Below, one piece after another: positions 55,895-64,000 of a DNA stretch of 64,000 nucleotides (the first letter of the stretch is position 1; each line of letters begins with the position of its first letter). Source of the DNA: Platanthera guangdongensis (lineage: Eukaryota > Streptophyta > Magnoliopsida > Asparagales > Orchidaceae). The notes under the pieces are model-generated. The model saw only the letters and a program-made list of their open reading frames with translations. It did no database searches and had not been told where the DNA came from. Location: positions 47,072,261 through 47,136,260 of the forward strand of contig CM077150.1 in the NCBI GenBank assembly GCA_039583875.1, written 5' to 3'. The translations under genes were made by a program, and so were the position numbers.

Positions 55895-57944
55895 TGAAAG
55901 ATATGGTACCTAAACACCTAGAGGGGGGGGTGAATAGGTGACCTAAACCTTTTTAAAACTTTGTTGGCAGCACAACAGTTATTTCACAGATTACTACAGC
56001 TAACAGCAATTACAGAAATCAAACAGTCAATCCACAGCACAGCACAGCAGACACACTAATTTATAGTGGTTCCCCAATCTTTGGGTACATCCACTTTCCC
56101 CCTTCGCCTATCTAGCAGTGTACTAGATTCGGCCAAACTTCTCCACTATCTCAGAACCCAACAAGGTTCCTACACCTCAGGCCCAAAGCCTTACACTCAG
56201 CCACAAAGGCCTACACTCAGCCACCCAGGCCTACACTCAGCCAATTAAGGCCTACACTCAGAGTTCTTCAACTCCTACACTCAGGCAATCAAGCCCTACC
56301 CTCAGCCTTTATAATATAGGCTTACAATTCTCTCAGATCCAATGGATCCTACAAGTTAAAATAGAAATACAATTGCTAACTCTACAACTCAGAAAATAAG
56401 AGAGGAGTTGAGAGTTTCTTGAAGAGTTCTTGGAAGAACTCAGTTAGATCCAAACTGACTTAGCTTCCTTCAAAGCTTCTTGAGTTAGAATTGAATTAGT
56501 CTGAATCTTCTGCATTTGATCCTTGACCTCTGCTTCTTGAGATCCAGATGTTTCTGAATCCTTCTTCTCAGCCTTAGTTCCAAAGACTGAATTCTTGATT
56601 GGAGCTCTCTCTCTCCAACTTCTTAGATCTGCAGTTGGACTGACAGATCTTCTTGTGTTGATCCTCTGTATATGACTTTTCTGATTTCTTGAAGAATCTG
56701 ATCAACCACTTTAAGTATTCTTCACAACTACTTGTAACCAACAACAATCAATCACACACACTTTTTCTGTAAACAATGGGTGCCTATTTATAGGCTTCCT
56801 TCATGGTAACCGGCTGATCCGGTTCATAACAGACTTCTGATTTCTCTGACAGTTGCAGTAGACCGGCTGGATCGGCAGCTGTCATGTCAACCAGTCACTT
56901 CTTGAAATTCTCTAACTGTCAGATAGTGTCGAGACTTTCTGTTCTTAAGTGTCGACACTTATAGACTAAGTGTCGACACATGTTGTGTAAGTGTCGACAC
57001 AAGTCTACAAGGTGTTGACACAATTCCTTGTATGTCTCGACACAGATTCTTCTGCATGTGTCGACACTGAAATTGAGTGTCGACACAAGTCTTGTTCTTC
57101 ATTCTTTAACTGTATTCTTCTAAGTGTCGACACATGTTCTTTGTGTCGACACATCTTCATGTGTTGAAACTGTCAAGTGTCGACACTGCTTCTTGGTGTC
57201 GACACAAGTCTTCACTTTTGTTTCTTCAGCTGAGTGTCGACACATTCCTTTAGTGTCGACACTTGTACTTAGAATATTTTGTAACTTTTCTGTTCTTTGC
57301 TAAGTGTCGACACAGCTCCTTGTGTCGACACTTTCTTCAAGTGTAGAGTCTTCAACTAAGTGTCGACACATTGTGCTGAGTGTCGACACTTTCTTCAAGT
57401 GTTGACTTTCCTAGTTGTGTGTCGACACATTGTGCTGAGTGTCGACACTTTCTTCAAATACTGACTCTTCAGCATAGCGTCGACACATTGTGTTGAGTGT
57501 CGACACTTGTACTTAGATTCTGCAGACTTTTGCTGAGTGTCGACACAGCTCCAAGTGTCGACACTTTCTGGTGTAGATACAGCTCTTCTAGGTGTCGACA
57601 CTTCTGCTAAGTGTCGACACAGCTTTTCTGCATACTTCTTCACTGAGTGTCGACACAGCTCCAAGTGTCGACACTTTCTGTCTGGTGTCGACTCTTCATT
57701 CCAGGTGTCGACACAATGACTCCAAGTGTCGACACTGCTTGTCTGGGTGTCGACACAAGCTTTCTCAAGTGTCGACACTTTCCCTCTGGGTGTCGACACA
57801 TGGACTTAGAAACTTTTAGCTTCAGTCTAGTGAATACCTAACCTGCACAAGTAACTCAAACACACATCAAATACATTATGATGTATATCATTGAGTTAGG
57901 TGAGACTTCTTCAAATCAGGTACATTTGATCAATGTACCCAACA
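55895..57944 (-). repeat. SIRE-B 5' LTR
   Basis: It is 2050 bp and nearly identical to the 3' LTR. The differences I noted are mostly single substitutions plus a G-run length change near 55922. The palindrome array is at 56926-57800 and the TATA box at 56786-56792 (minus strand). Confidence 0.95.
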
Positions 57945-58132
57945 GTTCCTCTCTCACCTGCATCTTGGTCGCGGTCACCTGCTCTTCTCCTCTCTTCTGT
58001 TTGCTCGGCCTTTTCAGTCCGCGCGACTTCTTCCCCGATGTGCCTTTGACCTCTTTCTAGCCGCTACTGTTCGCGCGGCTTCTTCTGTTTTCTAACCGCT
58101 TCTGTTCGCGCGGCTTCTTCTGCTTGCCGGGT

Positions 58133-58995
58133 TCTATGACTACCTCCGGTCTCACCACTACTCCTGCAGCTCCTTCTCCTCCTCCTCCTTCGGGCAACCT
58201 TGGCACCCTTTCCAAGCTTGTTGGCTCCAACTATCCCGATTGGAGCGTTTCTTTCACCTTTCTCCTTCGTTCTCAACGCAAGCGTCATCACCTCACCGAT
58301 GACCCTCCTCCTCGCACCTCTCCTGAGTTTGATGACTGGGATGCGAGTGATGCTCTTGTCCGCACCTGGCTGGCCAACAGCCTTTCTGATGAGTTCCTTC
58401 CCGTCATTCGCCATGATGAGACGGTCAAGGCTGCCTGGCTTCACCTCGCTGCTCTCTATTCTAAGGGGGGCCAGACGTCCCGCATTTATACTCTCTATGC
58501 GGACCTCTTCGCCCGCCCTTCCATGTCACCGGCTGCGGCTTATCAGCAGGTTCAGGCTCTTGGTGCTGAAATCCTCCAGAATCGCCCCTTCTCCGCGGAC
58601 TTGGCCGAACAGCACAAACACTTCCAGGAACTCCTGGTTGTTTGTTATCTTCTTCGTCTTCCCGACTCTTATGATATGATCCGCCAGCAAATCTTGGGTG
58701 AGACGGAATCTCCTACTTTGGATGCCACTGCGGCTCGCATTGCCGCTGTTACTTCGCTCCTCCAGCGGCCTCTGTTGGCCTCCCCCCTTCCCAGGACTCC
58801 TTTGCTCACCAAGCTCAGAGGGGGGGCCCTAGTAGCCGCGGCTCCTCTGGCGGACGAGGTTCATCCCGGTTCCTCTGCTCTCACTGTGGTCGTACTGGCC
58901 ATACTGTTGACCGCTGCTGGCAGAAACATCCTCATCTTCGCCCTTCCGGTGATGCTCCTTCTTCGGCCTCCGCCTCTTCTCGGCCGTCTGCCTCT
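58133..58995 (+). pseudogene. Copia-C gag with zinc knuckle, one frameshift
   Basis: ATG 58133 (MTTSGLTTTPA) follows the leader. The Gag core reads LSKLVGSNYPDWSVSFTFLL, TWLANSLSDEF, AAWLHLAALYSKG and LLRLPDSYDMIRQQIL. The frame is lost at a C-run near 58780. In the next frame the CCHC knuckle [14 protein letters not shown] (from 58876) continues straight into protease. The frameshift is probably a one-base C-run change. Copia-D, its close relative, lacks this whole gene. Confidence 0.88.
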
Positions 58996-61198
58996 GTGGC
59001 CACGACGTCAGGTAGTGCCCACGTCGTTACCCAAGGTAGATGGCTGATTGACTCCGGTGCCACAAATCATATGATGGGCAACCCTCATTGCTTCTCCCGT
59101 CTTGAGACCCATGACCGCTTACCCCCGGTTCGTGTGGCGGATGGTTCCCCGTCCCCGGTTCATGGGACGGGCATGGTTCAACTCACCCCATCGCTTTGCT
59201 TGGAGGATACCATCTATGTCCCGAAGTTCCCGTGCAATTTGTTATCAGTTACTACTTTATGCCGGCAACTTCAGTGCTCCGTCTTATTCACTCCCACTAC
59301 TTGTTCTTTTCAGGACCCGAGGACCCAACGGACGATTGCTACTGGGACTGAGAGCGGCGGCCTCTACTTCCTCGACGATGTTTCTGCTCTATATGCCTAC
59401 TCCTCCACCGATCTCCTTCAGTGGCATCTTCGTCTTAGCCATCCTCCTCCTCGGCTTATTCACCAGCTTCTGCCCCACTTACCTCCTACCAGTTCTCCGC
59501 TCAACTGTGATGCGTGTCAGCTTGGCAAACATCATCACTCCTCCTTCCCACCGAAGCAAGGCCGTGGCTCCTCTCGCATATTTGATCTTATTCATTCTGA
59601 TGTATGGGGTCCTGCTCCTACCCTCACAGTTGGTCGGGGCAGTTCCTATTTTGTCACTTTTATCGATGATTTTTCTCGATGTACCTGGGTGTATCTGTTA
59701 AAAGATCGCTCTAAACTATTTTCTGTTTGGCAATCATTTTACTTTATGATTAAGACTCAATTTGTTATTTCTATTAAAGTCTTACGTTCTGATAATGCCA
59801 AAGAATATCTGACTCATGAGTTCTCCGCATTCTTTCACCAACATGGCCTTCTTCATCAAACGACTTGTGTTTACACCTCCCAGCAGAATGGGGTGGCGGA
59901 GCGTAAAAACTGTCACCTGCTTGATGTTGCGCGTACTCTCATGACGCAGATGCACGTCCCTCGCTCCTACTGGGGCTACGCTGTGCTCTTCGTCTGCTAT
60001 CTCATCAATCGCATTCCCTCTGCGGTTCTCCACGACCAGACTCCCTTCTCCCTTCTCTACCCCCACCAGGAACCTTTTCCTCTTCCTCTCTGTGTCTTTG
60101 GCTGTACGGCCTTTGTTCACGCTCCCTCCGCTACCCGCGACAAGCTTTCCCCCCGTTCCACCAAGTGTGTCTTTTTGGGGTACTCTACCACTCAAAAAGG
60201 CTATTGCTGCTTTGACCCCCTTCTCCGCAAGCAGTTTGTCTCCGCGGATGTGACTTTTTTCGAAAATGCTTCCTACTTCTCTCCTCCCTCTTCTCTTCCT
60301 TCTGATATCTCCGTTCCTTCCACACCTCTCCACGTTTTCTCACCTTCATCTCCTCCTCCACCCACTCCTTCCCAGTCCGTCTCCCCACCCACCCCTCCAC
60401 CCTCCTCTCCGCTGTCGTCTCTCTCTAGTCCCGGGCCAGCCTTCTCCGCCACGGACGCTCCGGTGGCTGACGCTCCCGTCGCCGACGATCCCGTTGACCT
60501 GGATGTTCCCATTGCCCTTCGCAAAGGGGTGCGGGCGTGTACTCAACACCCGCTCACGGCTGTTGTTTCATATGATCAGCTTTCTCCTTCTCGCAGGTGT
60601 TTTTCCTTGGTTATCTCTGCTACTTCTACTCCCCGTACCTACCAGGAGGCTCTTGCTCTCCCTCATTGGAAGTCTGCCATGGATGAGGAGATGGCTACTC
60701 TTACTGAACGGGGTACCTGGACCCTGGTTCCTCCTCCCGTGGGCACTGATGTGGTTGGCTGTCGCTGGGTCTTCGTTGTGAAGTTTCGCCCCGACGGCAC
60801 TGTGGATCGCTACAAAGCCCGGCTGGTGGCCAAGGGCTTCACTCAGACTTACGGCGTTGATTACTTTGATACCTTCTCTTCGGTTGCTCGCCTCAGCACC
60901 ATCCGGGTTCTCTTTTCTGTGGCTGTTAACCGGGCCTGGGCCATTTCCAGCTTGATGTGAAGAATGCCTTTCTCTATGGCGATCTTCAGGAGGACGTCTA
61001 TATGGAGCAACCTCCTGGGTATGTTGCTCCGGGGGAGACATGTGTATGTCATTTGAAGAAGGCCATTTATGGCCTAAAGCAGAGCCCTCAGGCATGGTTT
61101 GACAAATTCAGTGGTATTGTGGCTACCATCGGCTTTCAAAGGAGTTCGGCCGATCACTCCTTATTCATTCGCAAAACGGCCTCGGGACTGGTGGTTTT

Positions 61199-61449
61199 TG
61201 TTGAGATTATATTAGCCAGCAGGACACGTGTGTGTGGGACCGCATGTTTGGGCTTTCCCCATCGCGTTCCAGGTCTGGGTGTTGACCCCGGTGGGCCCCC
61301 TTGTATGGCGGAATATCCCCGCGGTCTTGTGGTTGGGGTTAGTCCCACATCGCCTGCAGCAGGCGATCCTTTGTGTTCATGTCCCCCCGTCCCCTCTTAC
61401 CATCACCTCGGGGTTTTGGGAAGATGTGTGGTGACGGGTGGTTTCCACA
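61199..61449 (+). repeat. TRIM 5' LTR
   Basis: It is 251 bp and differs from the 3' LTR by three substitutions and a one-base C-run change. It contains a perfect stem palindrome TCGCCTGCAGCAGGCGA at 61350-61366. Confidence 0.95.
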
Positions 61450-61484
61450 TGGTATCAGAGCCAGGTTGTCCTGCTGCGGGGGTG

Positions 61485-61736
61485 TGTTGAGATTATATTA
61501 GCCAGCAGGACACGTTTGTGTGGGACCGCATGTTTGGGCTTTCCCCATCGCGTTCCAGGTCTGGGTGTTGACCCCGGTGGGCCCCCCTTGTATGGCGGAA
61601 TATCCCCGCGGTCTTGTGGTTGGGGTTAGTCCCACATCGCCTGCAGCAGGCGATCCTTTGTGTTCATGTCCCCCCGTCCCCCCTTACCATCACCTCGGGG
61701 TTTTGGGAAGATATGTGGTGACGGGTGGTTTCCACA
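61485..61736 (+). repeat. TRIM 3' LTR
   Basis: It is 252 bp. The stem palindrome is conserved at 61637-61653. Confidence 0.95.
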
Positions 61737-62700
61737 GTTTTGGCCGTATATGTGGATGATATTCTCCTTACTGGCGATGACCGAGATGGGGTGGACTTGA
61801 CGAAGAAGCACCTCCGTCAGCACTTGGTCACGAAGGATATGGGCTCCCCAAAATACTTTTTGGGGATAGAAATCTCTCGGAAACTTGACTACTTGGTTCT
61901 CTCTCAACGGAAGTATGCCCTTGATCTTCTACGAGAAGCAGGATTGACAGGTGCCAAACCAGCTCGTTTTCCCATGGCTGTTGGAGAAGACAAAACGTGG
62001 ACGGATGACTCGCCTCTTCTATCTGATGTCACAAGGTACAGACGTTTGGTAGGCAAACTCATCTATCTCACGGTGAATAGACCCGAAATCGCCTATGTTG
62101 TAGGCAAGGTCAGTCAGTTTATGCAAGCTCCTAGGGAGTGCCATCTTCAGTCCGCCCTGAAGATTTTAGAGTATATCAAAGCAGCACCGGGCAGAGGGTT
62201 ACTCTTTCAGAAGAATGATCATCTGAGGGTTGAGGCCTACTCAGATTCAAGTTACGCGGATGACAAAGGCGATCGTAAATCCACATCAGGTTTTTGTACC
62301 TTTGTTGGAGGTAATCTCGTAAGTTGGAAGAGCAAGAAACAGTCTGTTGTCTCCAGATCCAGTGCTGAAGCCGAATACCGGAGTATGGCGTCAACCACGT
62401 GTGAGTTAAAGTGGTTGCGGGCTATCATGCTTGACCTGGGCGAGGCATATGACTGTCCTCTCCCTATGTTCTGTGACAATAAGGCCGCTATACGCATATC
62501 CAGAAATCCGGTCTTCCATGAGAGAACAAAGCATATAGAGGTTGACTGTCACTTCATTCGGGAAGAGATTTTGAAGAAACAGATTTGTACTCCTTTTGTC
62601 ACCTCTGACAAGGAATTGGCAGATATCTTCACCAAGCCGGTTTCTACTTCCTTCTTCCGCATTTGTGACAAGCTGGGCATGATTGATATCTATGCTCCAG

Positions 62701-62712
62701 CTTGAGGGGGAG
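62701..62712 (+). promoter_or_regulatory. Copia-C polypurine tract
   Basis: CTTGAGGGGGAG adjoins the 3' LTR and overlaps the last codons of pol. Confidence 0.85.
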
Positions 62713-63120
62713 TGTTGAAGTATTAGACCGGGCGGCTTAGCGGTCTGATCCAGCGGTTTGTTGACCGGGCGGCGTAGCGGTCTGATCCAGCGGTTTGTTG
62801 ACCGAGCGGTCTGGCGATCTCACTCTGAAGCCTGGAGACCGGGCGGTCTATCGGTCTACCATTGCGGCCTGTTCTATCCTGCTGGAGTTGCCGAGCGGTT
62901 AACCCATCTATCTAACCGCGCGGCCTGTGCGGTCACCTTTATTCTAGCCGCTCAGTATTGTAAATGTTTAGTCCAATATTGTTTGTATTCTCTCTTTCTT
63001 ATCTCCTCCATTCTATATAAGGGAGGCCATACCTTTGTAAATGATATCGTTTTTGGATAATAAAATTTCAATTATTCAAAAGTTTATCCGCTTGTTCTCT
63101 TTTTTTGCTACTTTCTAACA
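62713..63120 (+). repeat. Copia-C 3' LTR
   Basis: It is 408 bp with five mismatches to the 5' LTR: one near 62903, three clustered near 62975 and one near 63049. It is followed by TSD AGGGG. Confidence 0.95.
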
Positions 63121-63125
63121 AGGGG

Positions 63126-64000
63126 GTTGAAACCTATTTTGATTATAACAAATTGGGCGACTACCAAAAGGTTAATGTAGTCCGAGAGCGGTTAAGAGGT
63201 CGAGCCCGTGTGTTTTGGCTGAACGAAGAACGTGGACCTGGTAGCTATCCATATGCCTGACCCCACATGCGAAGAATACTCTCGGAGAAATTTGATTCCC
63301 CCTATTGCCTTACTACTAGCCCGACATCCACTAACCAGTATAGTTATAGCACCTTATCCAAGCCTGATCATAGGGGTGACCTATTCACCCAGGACAGATC
63401 CTTTCCCAGGGCTGGGGGAGCTACCCATAGCACACCTGCACCTACCTATAGAGGAAAGAAAATAGTGAGGTCCCCTATCTCGAGTTCGGTACATGTGACT
63501 GCTAGGACTGGCATGAGCCCGCGGGGTGAGAGTAGTCCTATCTGTAGGGGCAGACAGACGACTACGACTTGTGAGTCTAGCGGCGTATCTGACCATGGCT
63601 ATATTAAGTATCCTACCCTGATTACGGCCATAGACGCTTTTAAGTCTTTCCCCGAGTTGCCTGAATTAGTCGTTGACTCTCCTGTTGAGTCTGAGGCGGT
63701 GTCTAGGACTGTGCCTGTCACTGAGGACGAGATTGAATACGCTGGCGATTTGAGTGACGATGAGGAGATTGGTTACCCTAGTGACCTGGACGAGGATTTC
63801 TCCTCAGAGGAATCGTCTCCTTTTCCTTTCGGCGATGTTTCTGAGGCGTCTCCCTTGATAGTTATGGTGTCTTCTGATGACCTTGAGTCAGAAGACATTC
63901 CGGCTGAGTCACCCTATGTTGAGAGCTTACCTGTAGGTGATGACCTGCTAGAACACGAGCTAGTTCCTTCTATCCCGGAACATATTGAGGTGCCCATTTA
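63126..64000 (+). pseudogene. Gypsy-E gag, continuation after Copia-C
   Basis: The frame from GTTGAAACC reads VETYFDYNKLGDYQ, RERLRGRARVFWLNEER, then TGA at about 63258. Downstream pieces include a Thr/Ser/Pro-rich region and an Asp/Glu-rich stretch (about 63720-64000: EDEIEYAGDLSDDEE, SDLDEDFSSEESS) that stays open to the window edge. The first part resembles the WLEGVE.YF...W Gag core of Ty3/gypsy elements. No zinc knuckle or protease is reached. The acidic tail is unusual. Confidence 0.65.

Larger units (their letters stand above)
40245..57944 (-). mobile_element. SIRE-B: Sirevirus with intact 938-codon 3' ORF
   Basis: A minus-strand Sirevirus has LTRs at 55895-57944 (5') and 40245-42292 (3') that differ at roughly a dozen positions in about 2,050. 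The perfect TSD GTTCC lies at 40240-40244 and 57945-57949. Order on the minus strand is PBS, gag, PR, INT (split by Copia-D), RT, RNase H, spacer with palindrome array, 3' ORF, spacer, polypurine tract. Without Copia-D it is about 13 kb. Confidence 0.95.
61199..61736 (+). mobile_element. TRIM: 538-bp terminal-repeat element in miniature
   Basis: Two LTRs (251 and 252 bp) flank only 35 bp of internal sequence, which holds a PBS TGGTATCAGAGCCAGG (61450-61465) and a purine-rich GCGGGGGTG. The perfect 5-bp TSD GTTTT lies at 61194-61198 and 61737-61741. There is no coding capacity. The LTRs begin TGTTGAGATT, end TTTCCACA and include AGTCCCACATCG, a motif common in plant TRIM LTRs (recalled). All enzymes must come from other elements. 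Confidence 0.96.
58996..62705 (+). pseudogene. Copia-C pol, broken by a frameshift and a TRIM
   Basis: Protease has [14 protein letters not shown] (59040). GAG-pre-integrase has [12 protein letters not shown]. Integrase has [17 protein letters not shown] and [11 protein letters not shown] Pro/Ser-rich linker runs to about 60480. RT starts well but is frameshifted near 60945, just before the [11 protein letters not shown] box (one base lost compared with Copia-D). The frame 60957-61198 continues to TASGLVV. The TRIM at 61199-61736 then splits RT just before VYVDDILLTGDD (about 61743). RT resumes at 61737 and RNase H runs to 62705 with YSDSSYADDKGDRKST and NPVFHERTKHIEV. Confidence 0.92.
39476..63120 (+). 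mobile_element. Copia-C: Ty1/copia element in Gypsy-E gag
   Basis: Its LTRs are 408 bp each (39476-39883 and 62713-63120) and differ at five positions by my reading. The perfect TSD AGGGG lies at 39471-39475 and 63121-63125. The leader is split by SIRE-B (40245-57944). Gag-pol runs from 58133 to 62705 and carries two frameshifts and a TRIM insertion. With insertions removed it would be about 5.4 kb. Confidence 0.95.
37713..64000 (+). mobile_element. Gypsy-E: Ty3/gypsy-like element, runs off right edge
   Basis: An LTR-like block (37713-38945) is followed by a PBS, an AT-rich leader and a gag-like frame split by Copia-C. The gag frame resumes exactly at 63126. PR, RT and INT would lie beyond the window. 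Assignment to Ty3/gypsy rests on the PBS style, leader and Gag character, so the exact lineage is open. Confidence 0.75.

Overview
The window is a block of nested LTR retrotransposons from a flowering plant with a large, repeat-rich genome. Every primer-binding site I can read is the plant-type one (TGGTATCAGAG..., complementary to initiator Met-tRNA). Coding remains are Ty1/copia (PR-INT-RT-RNase H order), Ty3/gypsy (Tekay/Del-like gag) and Sirevirus (SIRE/Maximus lineage, with an extra 3' ORF). I see no host gene, tRNA or rRNA gene. Species cannot be told from the sequence.

Layout. Positions 1-6440 hold AT-rich unassigned DNA, a lone minus-strand Sirevirus-like LTR (1332-2910), a probable minus-strand gypsy-type LTR (3227-5871) and a short GC-rich stretch. 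Everything from 6441 to the right edge appears to lie inside one original insertion, a minus-strand copia element called Copia-A. Its 3' end was hit by a gag-only gypsy element (8188-14376, perfect TSD TGCCC). Its RT gene was hit by a plus-strand Sirevirus, SIRE-A (15171-27478). Its 5' LTR was hit by Copia-B (plus strand, from 31245). Copia-B's 3' LTR was hit by Gypsy-E (from 37713, running off the right edge). Gypsy-E's gag was hit by Copia-C (39476-63120, TSD AGGGG). Copia-C's leader was hit by a minus-strand Sirevirus, SIRE-B (40245-57944, TSD GTTCC), and its RT by a 538-bp TRIM (61199-61736, TSD GTTTT). SIRE-B's integrase region was hit by Copia-D (48635-53308, minus strand, TSD TGCCA). 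This is six levels deep, and LTR-LTR mismatch falls from outside to inside as expected.

How the parts work. Each complete element has LTRs carrying a TATA-type promoter, a PBS, a polypurine tract and a coding block. Several are non-autonomous: the gypsy element keeps only gag plus the last codons of pol, Copia-D has pol but no gag, and the TRIM has no coding capacity. Almost all gag-pol frames are broken. The clear exception is the 938-codon 3' ORF of SIRE-B.

The most interesting signal is regulatory. Both Sireviruses carry a dense array of a short palindrome upstream of the LTR TATA box (ACTCGAGT in SIRE-A, GTGTCGACAC in SIRE-B). In each element a second array of the same palindrome sits ahead of another TATA box, just upstream of the 3' ORF. 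The palindromes differ between the two elements but the architecture is the same. This suggests a dedicated internal promoter for the 3' ORF that evolves in step with the LTR promoter.
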